From: Trochalopteron elliotii
Taxonomy: Eukaryota; Chordata; Aves; Passeriformes; Leiothrichidae
Length of the DNA: 64,000 nucleotides
Assembly: GCA_024734555.1 (NCBI GenBank)
Contig: JANPWX010000061.1
Coordinates: 1,434,613 to 1,498,612, forward strand
Reading direction: 5' to 3'
The notes under the pieces: generated by a model
Database searches by the model: none
Told to the model about the DNA's origin: nothing
Seen by the model: the letters and a program-made list of their open reading frames with translations, nothing else
Shown: positions 32,221 to 44,196 of the stretch, one piece after another
Layout: every line of letters starts with the position of its first letter
Numbering within the stretch: position 1 is the first letter of the stretch
Made by a program: the position numbers and the translations under genes

Positions 32221-35200
32221 CCTGTCAGTGTATTTCTAGCTGTGTAATAAGACTGCTAATTAAATACTCTATTTAGTGAAGTTTTACTGCTTGGTGGTAG
32301 TAAGACCAACTGATGTTATGGAAATGGTATGTTAATAATGTTTTGAGAGATGAAGTAATATTTTGAGTACTAAAAAGGATTGTCTTTCTTTATGGATTTT
32401 TGTCTTGATCTACTGAAAATCTGAAGAGCTTTCATTTGTGTGGATTTTTTGGGTTTTATCCAAGGGAAAAAAGTTGTCATCTTCTAATTCAGTGACACAG
32501 ATCCAAATCCTATCAAAGTTTAAGAACTTTCTATCTGGTTCTGTAGGTTTTTCCATTGAGTCAGAAAAGAATATCCTTTTGACTTTCATGCCAAGGGATC
32601 TACTTGTGTCTCAGATCATAAATCTAACCAGCAGTGGAAGTCAGACAGAGGAATGCCTCTTTGCAGGCACAGAGCCATTGTCTAGGATTTTTACACGCAC
32701 TCTTTCTCTTCTTGTGTGCAAGTAATGACTGAGCAGGACTCAGCTTTCCAGGGATGAGAGCTGATGAATCTCTTCTTCCCCATTTTTTCCTCAGGGAGCA
32801 GGCAGGTCTTCTCCTTCCCTAAGCTTGCCCAGTGTGGTGTCCTCCTAAGAAGGCAAGAATAAGAAGAATGTTTAGCACAATTCTTTCTCACATTTCTTCC
32901 TTTAATAAGTTCTGTGCTTTTTTTTCCTTGTACTTGATTTACACCAAATTTTTCATCATGAGCTGAGTTTTACATTTTAAAACTGTACATCTGTTAAATT
33001 AATCTATTTGTGTGTGGCAGACTGCTACAATGATTAATATTTCCCATCTTGGTGTAGACAGTTGATGCAAAGCACAGGATATTATTTTTAAAACTGCACA
33101 TTTCTAACTAGAATCCTATTAGTCATCTTTTCTAGACAAAAATGAAGGGTCATGTCTACACTCTAAGTGAGGTTATTTTAAAAAGCAGACAGAAAATATA
33201 ATGTAAAAGCTCACAGCATTTTCAGACCATGCATTGATATATGTAGCTTAAAAAAATTCCAGGGTGTAAGTTTTTTAATTTCTGGAAGAAAATACAGATG
33301 TTCAAACTCCAGCATTACCCACAGGACTAGTCATGTTTTCCAGGTTGGCTTCCTAGATGGACTGTGGCTTCCAGTCTTATATATCTGGGATTCTTCTTCA
33401 ACTGCATCAATATCTGGCACAGTGCTTTTATACAGTTTTGTTATTACTCTCCCCATTTAAAATACATACACCATGAAAAATATTACAGGATGGTGACATA
33501 TGTTATCATACAAAGGAAAAAGGTTGTGGCTGCAAAATGTAACCTCAGCTTTAATGGTTAAACATGAAGATTTAAGTCATGGGAGGATAGAGACCCTGGT
33601 CATAACTTTGATTTAATTTAATTTTTTTTACCTCTGAATAAGAATCTTCATCGAACAATAATTTGTGATAACCTAGGCATCTGAGTCAAGCAGAGGGTGA
33701 TCTGTGGGGCAATGGAGACAGCAAGGAAGTTCTCAATCACAGCTCAGTGACCTTTAGTACAGCTGCTGTGGTCCAGCCCTCCCTTTAGCAACACTGGAAA
33801 AATGCTACTGAGAACAGGAGGTTTCAAAGAAGGGAAAGTCAAGCATGGTTCTTGTTCATTCTACTTAAAGATGGTAAATAGCCCATGTGTTGCACAAAAT
33901 TGAGTTTGAGAATGAAAATAATGCCCTAGGTGAATTCGGGGCAGATGGGAATGTGACCAAACCAGCTGACAAAAGGTGACTTCATAGAATTACAGACCTG
34001 ATCACTTTGGGTCACTTCTATAAGTCTTTACTTTGTAGCACCCAAATTGCAGGGGTTTGTCTTCAGCCTTAAATTGCTCATAAATAAAAAAATTGACATG
34101 CTGTATTTCCATTGCCTTTCTCAACTCCTCATTTAAAACTATGGCTTTTATACATTTAATTTTATATGGGGCCTGTGCTTTATGATGTCATGTAAGGTAA
34201 TTTCTACTATTTCTGCCCAGTTTCTGTCAGAGTTTCCTTAATGTGAAGTTTCAAGTGCTGCAGATACAATTAGAGCTGCCAGAGCTGTAGCTCCCTGTTA
34301 CTAACGTGGCTGAGCTGCACATAAACTCATCTTGCTGGGGCTCAAAGACTGGGGGTTTGCAGGACTTAGAGTCAGCTTAAGCTTGGTGTCTTGTAAGGAT
34401 GCTGGTAAATAAAATATCTCTGCCAGGCAGATTAAATGTTTCAATTTTAGATTATGGAAGAGAAAGTAGTAGCTAGCCAAAGTTCTGCATGTTACTTTAA
34501 TTTCAATTTATGTAATTAAATTAAGTCATCTAGTGCCTTAGAGGTAGATTTCAGAAGTTGATTTAAAATTAATAATACAGAGAATTATTAATTCTTCCAT
34601 TTAACCTATTTCAGACTGATCCATAACCCAAAGCAGAAAGGATGGCTTATATCAAAGTTTATCTTCTGAATTTTTCAGTTCATCAGGTAGTTCCACGTGT
34701 CTGTCTTTTTCTCTAGTCTGAAAACAGTAATTGGAATTCACCACTTCTGTGGCATGAAAGGGGGGGAGCTGAAATCTGTGTACAGTAGTAAATGTAACTA
34801 CTTATATTCCTTCCTAACAAGGAATACCCACTACCCTGTATTTCAGAGAGGGATGTCCAAAGCTATCTATAAACACTTAGTCATAAAATAGGAGTCCCAA
34901 ACACTAAACCTTAATCTTTTGATAAGAGTGCATCTGAATAAATCAATTAATGAACAGATTTAGTACTCCCAAGCTCTCCTAGCAGTTATGCCATTGTAAT
35001 GTCTTGCTTCCTGCTCCGTGCTTGCATTCTCAGAACTTTCAGACTACAGCTTTGACTTCCTACTGTAGCCTCTCAAGTTTGCCAAGATTTCTGAACTGAA
35101 GTCATCTTTGTAGCTGCAATCATGGCAAAGTCTCTTGTCTTGTGCTCCCCTGAGAGTGCCTCTTATTGGGATCCTTGGAAAATAAATCAGTGACTGTTTC

Positions 35201-37539
35201 AGCCCACGTTCTAGTGAGTGGCCGACCTCTGTATCCCTTTGGATAGCTCTGTAGTGACTCACAAGTCTTGTCCAATCCTGGCTTTCTTAGCATTTTTCCA
35301 TTCACTTCAGCTGCAGAACAGTGTTTTTTCTGCACTTCAGCTCTAAGAACATAAGGGAATTCTATTTAGCATACATTAAATTAGCTGACTAAATCTGTGC
35401 CTCTTACTAGGTTCTTCATGTGACAGTCCATTTCCTTTTCCCTGCCATGAGCTGCTGAGGTTGGGTGCTGAGCAAGCCAGGTGGGCATCTCCTGGCTGGC
35501 CCTTGGCTCTGTGTGCCAGACCTTTCTCTGGCTCTCCACAGATTGCTGCCATGCTCAGCCTGATTTAATTTACTCATTTGCACTGATTTTATTTTGCAAA
35601 AGAATTCTGGTCATGCTGATGTGTGGAACAATGTGTTCACAAAAGCTTTGTATTGCACTGTGGGAAGTTACTGATCTGTTTGTAGAAATGGACAACTCAA
35701 GTAAAATATGCAACCAGGATATAAGACTTTTAAAGGTACAAAACCTACCAGGAATCTGGGAGATGTTAGACTGAGACTTAGCTCTTATACAGTATTTCCA
35801 GTAATATCCCTTCCTTGAAAACCAGCTACAGAAAATAATGTTCCATTACATGTACTCCCTCAGCACAGATAATGAGACCTTGGGGGCTGTGGGTTCACCA
35901 TGATCAGGTTTTTGTAACTAGGAAACCATAGCATCAGTATTGGCTCCCCACATTTTGGGCATGTAATGGATTTCAGCAATCTGCTTCTGTAAGACAGCTT
36001 TGTCCAGTCCATCAACAGAGTTCTTTTCAGAGCTTCCATAAACTCTATCTCAGTTCACATTACCTTGTAATTTACTCTATCAAACTTTCTTGTAAGAAGT
36101 GAAACTGAATGTTGTAATATTTCATAAACTATGAAAATGTGTAATTTTCTTTGTATTTTTCTAGTTTTGGGAATTTATCATAAGTGTTGTACTCTGGCAG
36201 ACAAGCAACCTGAGATTTAGAATCATGAGATTATTAAATCCAGGTTATTGGAAGTATTTATTCGTCTTAAGATTCATGTCAGATGTCTAAGGGCAGATCT
36301 AGAAGACATTTAAACAGCCAACAAAATGCTGGTTTTGACTGCTTTTTTCTGCTCCCTCTGAAAGACTTTATGAGGCGAATAGTGTGAATTTTAGTTTTGT
36401 TCTGGTTTTGACCACAACATGAGTGCTGTTGGTCAGGCTGTACTAGTCACCCAGAGCCTGTGTGGGTAGTCAGGCTGAACCTGGGCTTCCATTGATGTCA
36501 CGTTTGGCTTTTAGTCCTTTAACTGTTTCTGGCCATAGCCCAGCCTCGTTTGCTGAGCTGTCCTGTCCATTTTGCAGACAAAATCCTTTCAAATTAAGCC
36601 AGATTTAAATTGTACCATGTTTCGTGTAAAACCCAATATCCATCTGCTGTGACAAAGTTTAGCAATCACAATGATGGAGTTATTGTGTGGTATAAAAGGA
36701 GCAGGTCTCCTGATCCAAGTCCTGAAAGTCATCATGTATGTGTAACATGTCTATGAAACAGCCATTACAGAGGGGAAGGCTCAGTTGTTTGAAAACAAAA
36801 TGTGTAATTTTTTAAGTATAATGTTGTAACTGGAAATCTTTATCAGCAGATTTGATCTGCTTGCCAAGAAATACCTGTTTGATGAAAACGATTGGACCTG
36901 AGTTATGGAATCTTTATTCTGAAGGAGAGATTGTATGCAGTAAGTAGCAGAAATATTTTGTGATTCTTATTATATTCTTGAAATATTTAAGACTCCAGTG
37001 CAGTAGAAATGCTTTTATTGAGGCTGAGTTAATGATGCTTGATACTACCAGCTTCTGGGATGGCTGGAGCTCAATTTCTGTCAAGGGTTACCTGCCTTAC
37101 ACTGTTAATATTAATTTGGCTTCTCTTTCCCCCTTTTCCAGTTAAAATTGCCTACTTTAACTCATTTAACAAAATATTGCTCTGTGACTTCACTGGCTGA
37201 ATCCAAGGGACTGATATCTTTCTGTACTTACAGTACCTACTGCATTCTTCCATCTTTCACTCCCCTGTGGTGGGTGAAAGAGAGCAGTCACTGATCTCGA
37301 GTACAAACAGCTCTCAAAGGTGCTTAAAAATAAAGATCTGAATGTTAGATTAAAAATATAAAGCTGCATTTCATTATCACAGCCAGCATTGCATTTCATG
37401 TGTTCCACTATTAAATGGGGCTTTCTGTGCTAAGCCCCACCCTTTTAAAAATTTGTCCTTTTTTGAAACCCTAGAGGTTACTTGTGAGATTGTTTTTTCT
37501 CAAAGAGGGTAATGTCTTAGCAAACCTATGCCTGAAAAA

Positions 37540-37765
37540 TGTGTCTTTTAAAAAATAATTAACTGCTGAGAAAAGAGAGCTTTGAAAAGGTATAGCAACC
37601 AATAATGGCAAAATGTTAATTAAAAAAGCTGGCTTTACATCTGCAACTGATTACATTTCTGTGATTATTTTTCACAGCAGCCAAGAAATAGGTGCTCACT
37701 TGTTAGCAAAAAGTAATTTTAATGACAGCTGTGAATCATCCATGTTGCTAAGAGGTTAACTCACA
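37540..37765. promoter_or_regulatory. Possible conserved non-coding element
   Basis: Dense developmental-type motifs: AATAATTAACTGC, TTAATTAAAAAAGC, and TTTTAATGACAGCTGTGAA, which holds a TGACAGCTGT site of the MEIS/TGIF type next to a homeodomain core. The sequence is non-repetitive and free of ORFs. An enhancer is inferred from texture only. Confidence 0.22.
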
Positions 37766-38442
37766 AACCTGATGGTACTAGGTGGAGTTGAAAAATTGTG
37801 CCAGGCACTGCAGGAGCTTTTCCAGAAGCAGTCAGGAGAAACCTTCTCCAGTAGCATACAGCTGTGTCAGCTGGAGGGTCGGGGTAGGTGAATTGTAGCC
37901 TTCACAAAGAGCTTGAGGAAGTAACCCTTGAATGTACTGTCTTTGACCTGGACTTCTAAATGTGCAAAACGTTAAAGGAAAAAACAAATGAATCAACTGC
38001 CAAGTGGAGGAGTTGATCTCTTTGTGTTCCTGAGAAGTGATTCAGGTAGCCTCATTTTTGAATGTACTTTACTTGCTTTAAAAACAGCAACAACAAACAC
38101 ATCCAACAAACCAAATTTCCACACCAAACCCTGCCCCTCCATCCAAAAACACCCCACCTGAATACATATATATATCCCTTAACCAGATTTTTGTGATGCT
38201 TGCCCTCATATTTGTGACAGAGTATCTGCAGTTTCAAATCTTACCCACATACGTTTTCCAGGAAAAAAAAGTAAATTGATAGATATTAACTAGAGTAGTA
38301 ATAGAAATTGCTAAAATATATACTTTTATCTTTTCGAAATAATCATAAAGAGTGTTTTCTGTAAAATTCTACTTTTTTTTTTTTTTTTTGTGGGATTTCT
38401 ACTTATGTGACAGGATTTGACCATGTGGTAAAAATTACCAAA

Positions 38443-38469
38443 TCCTCTAGATTCCAGAAATCTAGAGGA
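38443..38469. repeat. Perfect 11-bp hairpin
   Basis: TCCTCTAGATT (38443-38453) and AATCTAGAGGA (38459-38469) are perfect inverse complements around a 5-base loop (CCAGA). Each arm contains TCTAGA. Confidence 0.65.
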
Positions 38470-39387
38470 ATGTGGATGGTGTTGCCACCAAGTCAGGATA
38501 ACTGAAAATAACAGTTTTGACCTTGTCTATCTTTATTAGAACCAACAGAACTCTTCAGATTTTACTGCATTACAGTTACTGCTGTGATAAATCTTGAGGA
38601 GGGAATTTTTACTGTTTTCTGTTAAAGATTTTAAGAACAGTGTCTTCCAGGCCAACTCCTGAAGTTTATGAATTAGAGATGTGATACACAAAATCCCACA
38701 GGAAAATTTCCTGTGCATCTGGGGCTGGTAAATCACCCAGTATTTAGAACACTAAGGGATTGGTGGTAAAAACAATAAAATCAGTAACTAGTAGAAATTT
38801 TTTTGTGTGTGCCAGCATTTGTGGCACAAAAAATGGGACAGTTTTTGAAGGGTTATCTAAAATGCCTCTTTGAGTTTCTTTGTGCAGGCCTGTCACTGAG
38901 CTGCATTTACCCAACAAAATTGATTTTACAGGTGGGATATTTTGGATCAAAATGACATACCTGTTTATATAGAGTTTTGTAAGTCATAAAGACATAATTG
39001 GGCATTTTATATGAGCAGTATCTAAGAATGGTTGTGTTTTATTAATTCTGAAAACAGTAAAGCTTGCACAAATTGTTTGCATTAGCCTTTGAAGTCTGTT
39101 TTCTTAACATCTTGAAATCTCCTTTGGCTTCCTGGCTTTGTGACAGAGATGCTCTCTGGAATGATTAAAAAATGGTAGCAACTTCACTTGAGCCTTCAGT
39201 GAATCCAGGTTTTGGTACATGGTTCTTATGGCTTTCACAAAAACTCTCATTTAAAATTGCTAGAAAACTTGTAGGGTTAAAATTGTATGAATTTGTTCTG
39301 TATTTCTATAAAATAGAGCAAAATAATCTAAACTTTATGCCCATAAAGTTTGAATTCATGTTTTTTGGTCCTTCCCTTCTCTCATAG

Positions 39388-39415
39388 GAACTTAATAGGT
39401 ACTTAAAATATTGCA
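39388..39415 (+). CDS. Candidate 28-nt microexon
   Basis: A very strong acceptor (GTCCTTCCCTTCTCTCATAG) and the donor TGCA/GTAAGT (39416) bound 28 bases. Only phase 0 is open (ELNRYLKYC), leaving one base. It accepts the exit phase of the exon at 30155 and can pass to the exon at 44103. Such short exons are weak evidence alone. Confidence 0.27.
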
Positions 39416-40194
39416 GTAAGTCACTGAGGGATTGATGCTCTTCCATGCTGCACAGATGTGTGGGTTTTTTTCTTAGCTGGGATTCTCATCAGGTAGTTTG
39501 GACACTTTACTAAGTTATGTAGCAGAGGAGAAAAGAGAAGAGGCTTGTGGAAAGGGAGACATTGGAGTTTAAGACCAAATAATAATTGGGAAAGGAGAGG
39601 AGAAACTTCGTTCTCTCTTAAAAAAAAACCCCAAAACTCTTTTTTCCCCACATAAATATTTCCTCCATATTTGTTAGACTATAATTTACGTGTTCTCTCA
39701 CATAATGTTTCATTGAAAGGTCGTATAAAACATGATTTTTTGGTTTTGGGAAATTTTATTCTAAAAAAAATAAGGTCTTGCTTTTTAAACTGGGTGACGT
39801 TTCTAAAGCACTGCAGAATTCTACTTGGTTTTATGAGGAGGATTTTCACACCTGTATAGTGAGGTATTGCCATTCAAATTCAAGTGTTGTTGAACACTGA
39901 ACTCCTATTTGAAAACTTCCCAGAATACATTTGAGTATTGGGAAAGGGCTGCATGGCTCCCTGCAAGCTTGTGCAATGACTGGAACATTCAGAAAGCAGC
40001 TTAATTTGTGGCTTCTAAAATCACTGTATGTGAAAATGAATAATAAAATGAGGTGAGGGATATAACACTGTTTTAAGAATTACACTGATGAAAAATTATG
40101 AGAGAACTTGTAAAGAGAGGAACAGCCAAAAAAAACCTAAGCAACAACAAAATTCCAAACCAACTGAACTGCTGATATCAGTGTTCTATAGTTT

Positions 40195-40257
40195 AAAAAA
40201 CCCAAAAAACAAATGCCCACACACCCAAAAAAACCCAACCCAAAACCAACCCAAACC
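40195..40257 (+). repeat. A/C-rich simple repeat
   Basis: Irregular (CCCAAA)n-type low-complexity sequence: runs of AAACCC with CACACACCC inside. Confidence 0.7.
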
Positions 40258-40490
40258 TGAGGTTCTATAGTGTTGTAAACCCATGCTATGCTATTTTTAA
40301 TGTGGATGTAAAAGCTCAAAGGGGCTGAATCATGTGCTTCCCCAGTTTAATAAACATAAGCCAACAGGGTATGCTTCCTAAAACTCTGAGGTCCAATTGC
40401 TCTTTTTCAATCAGGCTGACAAACTAAAAATTTTACCTGCTTATTAAGGGTCTTGTTTTCACAGTGGGTTAAAGTGTGAACAGACTATTT

Positions 40491-40568
40491 CCCTGAGCAT
40501 CCTTGGAAAAGTGAAATTTAATATATATTCCCTGAAAATCCTTGGAAAAATGAAATTTAGTATATATT
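40491..40568 (+). repeat. Tandem duplication, 2 x 39 bp
   Basis: CCCTGAGCATCCTTGGAAAA... at 40491-40529 is followed directly by CCCTGAAAATCCTTGGAAAA... at 40530-40568. The two copies differ at four of 39 positions, so this is a fairly recent local duplication. Confidence 0.85.
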
Positions 40569-40569
40569 C

Positions 40570-43500
40570 TAGAGTGTATTTTTGGGGTGAAAAAGTTTTT
40601 TAAATACTCCATGCCTGTGGGACAAGAACACTACAAAATTAAGAAGGTGGAGAGGGGAATGCAGCAGTGAACACAATGCCAAATTCCAAAGAAGCAGTGC
40701 TTCCCTCACACCCTTTCTTGGCAGTGGTATGGGAGCTGTTGTCACCTTGAGGTGCTTATCACGTCCTGAGTGACATTTGCTGACAACTAACTTTACAGTA
40801 ATCAGGAGAACACTTTTAAAAGTGTACTAGTAAATTACTCTAGTTCCCTTCTTATATACTATGTATTAGTAATCTAACTCTCAGGGTTAAGATGGGAATT
40901 AAGTGCCTTTGATGGAATGCATTGAAAACCCATATGGGCAGTGGTCTCAGGGTTTTTTGATGCCTGGCACTTTGCCCTGGCTCATGTTTCCACAGATACT
41001 CTAGAGATGAGTAAAAGGACACTTTTTGTTCAGTCTGTAAAAAGCTGATGGAGCATTCCTTTGGTATGAAAGACAAAGACCTGTCTATGAATTATGCAGT
41101 GGAAACTATATGGGAGAAATTAATACTGTAGGTATGGCTCTCCTTCTGCTGGCTCTTGGCAGTAGTTCCAGGTTATTCCTGTGCAGAAGTGCTGTGTGTT
41201 ACTGATGGAGGGGAAACTTCAAGGCCCCATGCAGGTCTGGAATATTGCTTAGAAAAATTCAGTCATGTCAGACCAAGTAAAACAATGATGCAGAAACTGT
41301 AACAGGAACAGCAAAAACGTTTGCAGTGTCTGCCTGCCTGGTCCTCTCTTGCTACTCTTCCCTTTTGCTCCTGAGCACCTGCTAGCAGTCAGTACTTATT
41401 GGTTTTGTTTGTGCAACTGCTGCTCATGTTCTGATTAACTTATCAAGGAAAAAAATGAAAACCAAAAACCTCCAGAAATTAAGATGAACAGTTCCCACAG
41501 ACAGGAAGAGTGGAGTTTAAAAGTGAGGACTGGAGAGGACTTTCACAATTCCTGTTCTGACTTCCTCAATGCTTTATCTGAGCTTTTTTCAGAAGTTTGG
41601 GCAAAGATTGATTTATGACACATGCAGTTTTCATCTAAAGCTGCACTCAAGTCATGAATGGGTAGGATAGGATTTGCTTTTGTGATGGCATTGTAAAAAT
41701 AGCATTGTCTGGAAGCAATTTGAGGAGTCCCTGCAACATGAACAGCACACTATAAAGGCTTTCTGATTTATAAAATATTTTCTATGCCATCAGACTTAAC
41801 TCCTTGGTGACTGTGGATGTGTAGCAGTTGAAAAAATACATACAGTGATGTGATCTAGCAGGAGACAAGCTATGAAGGACATAAAGTTAAGATATTATAA
41901 AGTCAGAGATCCAGGTATTCCAAGGATGTGAACAAAAATTATTCATCTAAGTAGCTACTGCAAATGAAATGTCCAAATTTTTTTTAGGGTTTTACTAAAT
42001 ATTATATAAATATCATATTTACATATATGCATAAAACTGAAACACGTGTGTTTCGTGCTTTAGATATATTTTTCATGAATATTAACTGGGTTTGCAGTCC
42101 AGAAAATATTTAGACTCAAACTGTTATCAAACACTGTCCCAAGGGCACTTTCTTTAGAGGGAGCTTTAATGTAAGTGGGAAATGCCTTGCTGTTTGTACA
42201 TAAGTGCATACACAATATGAACATTACAGGTAGATGTGTAAAACAGCGTCTGCAAGTGGTTTGTGGCTGGCTTGAGCTGCAAACTTCTATCTGTGCCCAG
42301 GGATGTCACTTCTTGTAACAATCCTTGAAAGTATTTTGCTCTAAAACTTTGGTTTTTCAGATGCATTTTTAATATAAGTAAAAGATGTGTCTTGCCTGGG
42401 AGTGGCTGATAAGATTAATATTCTTAGCTTCATGTTGTCGGAGCTGCTCCTGAATTGAATTGAAGTCCACTGCAATTTCCCTTGTAGCTCTTAAAAAAAA
42501 GTGAGCTGTTGGTTTGTGTTTCCTTAAAATTCTGTGTGAAGCGTGCCAGCTGAGGAGATGATTGCTGAATATTCCAGTTGCCCCAGGCAGATGAGGCCAC
42601 TGCCTCAGCAGTTATCCCAAATCAAGTCGTTTGTCTTTGCAGACAGTGAGCTATGGCTTATTTCTCTTTTCCAGTGTATTTTGGACTTTAATGTACAGCT
42701 TTTTCTATTCCCTTTTCCTTAAAGAATCGTGAATTGCAGTGTTACTGTGCTGAGAAAAAGAATGGCTGGTTCCCAATAAAGGCCAGGTGGTTGAGGCAGG
42801 CAGGGCCCGTGTGAGGAAGGGGAGCTGCCAAAATGCAAGTGCTCCAGAGAGCATAGCACAGAGAGGGCTTGGATGAAGTGAAGTTTACTGTGTGTCTGCA
42901 TAACCTGCATTGACGAGGACATCTTTCTCCACTGAGATGTTGTTTTCCTATATGATTGGATAGATTGTCTTCTCTGGCTGAAAAGCAGAAAAATGCAGTA
43001 TATCAGAGCAAGCCAGAGGTTCTATGAGCAGGGAAACATACATGTCTGGAGGAGCATATCTTATTGCAAAACCTCTGCCTAGCAGCTGAAGGAGAAAGCA
43101 AGTGCTTTCTCCAGACTAACACCCGCTTATGATATGCCTTTTGCTCCAATCTGAGAAGCTCATGAAATAACCGTTTACTTTGTACAAGTTTTCCATGTGA
43201 GCTGAAAGAATAGCTTGGCTTTATGATTGCAGCTATTACTTTCATCCAGTGTCAAAGCTGAGTTCCAAAAAGGTCTGTGTTTAGTCTCCAACGAATGAAA
43301 AAAAGTTCCCTGCTCCTACTGAAAACTCTCTCATCTTTTCCAAATAGTTTCTGTGTGAAACAGAAGATGTGTCTGAGCAGTAGAGGTGGCAGCAGTTATG
43401 CTATGCTTTGGCTACAATGCAGTTTGCAGAGAAGTTCTCTCTGTCTGGAATCCAGGCTGAACATCCCTTCACTTGAGTAACATGGCCATGAAAAGGCAGG

Positions 43501-44102
43501 ATAACAGAAGGAAACCACGTCCCCTGTGTCTGTGCCCCCTGCTTAGGGATGCACACGAGCAAAGCCCTGAAGGAACAAAGCCTGAGTGAACTTCAAAGTG
43601 CTTTCCTTTCGTGAAATGTTTCCTGCTTTATGTACTAGCTGTTCCTCTTTATTTAAATACCACTAAACCACTTGATGGAGGATATTTAATTAGGGAAAAA
43701 AATATTGCACCTGCAATTTTGATTTTTATTTTAAATTAGTTTCTAAGATTAGAAGTGCAGGCATTTTAGAATTATAATTCTTTGGAGTTTTAAAGAAATA
43801 TTAATTCAGTGGGATTTTTGTACTTTGAAAGTAGTAATGAGACTTGCCATATGGTTGTGAAAAGATTTGTAGGTTATTCCAATCTAAAAACCAGAATCAA
43901 AACTGCATTGTGTCCTTACTTCTTTGCATACTTGTACAGAAGCAGTTTATGAAATCATTGTCTTAGAGGTGGGAGTTTTACACAGACCTCCATCAAGTAC
44001 AAATAGGTCTGCAAAGAACAAAGCAGAGGAGATCAGTCTCTGGTTGCTCAGTGCTCTTTAACAGCTTTAGCGTATGACATGCAAGTTCTCTGTCTGTTTC
44101 AG
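40570..44102. other. AT-rich intron-like DNA
   Basis: No supported exon. A slightly GC-richer, complex block at 42540-42660 (AGCTGAGGAGATGATTGCTG...) may be conserved. ORFs near 43003-43480 lack splice pairs. Confidence 0.3.
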
Positions 44103-44194
44103 AGGAGAGGAGCAGGTTACAGCAGTGCCCTGGTCAGATTCCAGCAGGGAACTCCAGAGCTCCATCTGCCAACTCCCTCCCCAGCTACAGACGG
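44103..44194 (+). CDS. Candidate coding exon, 92 nt
   Basis: The acceptor AAGTTCTCTGTCTGTTTCAG and the donor ACGG/GTAACT (44195) bound a GC-rich 92-base segment with no stop in any forward frame. The frame therefore cannot be fixed from the exon alone. Entered in phase 1 from the exon at 39388 it reads ERSRLQQCPGQIPAGNSRAP and leaves on a codon boundary. Entered in phase 2 it reads GEEQVTAVPWSDSSRELQSS. Both look protein-like. A minus-strand ORF (44067-44306) covers it and has no splice support. Confidence 0.35.
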
Positions 44195-44196
44195 GT

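Larger units (their letters stand above)
30212..39387. other. Long AT-rich stretch, no firm gene
   Basis: Includes the palindrome at 32198, a 17-base T run at 38373-38389, the hairpin at 38443 and the enhancer-like block at 37540. Antisense ORFs near 35044-35335 lack splice sites. Nothing else is supportable. Confidence 0.3.

Noticed and set aside
35044..35335. Two minus-strand ORFs of 71-72 codons
   Set aside because: Some protein-like wording in both frames, but no paired splice sites and no recognised family.
36215..36260. CR1-like end (TAGAATCATGAGATTATTAA)
   Set aside because: Too degenerate, and the adjoining sequence does not continue as CR1. The same holds for CATAGAATGATGG at 47973 and CACAGAATCTTAG at 63472.
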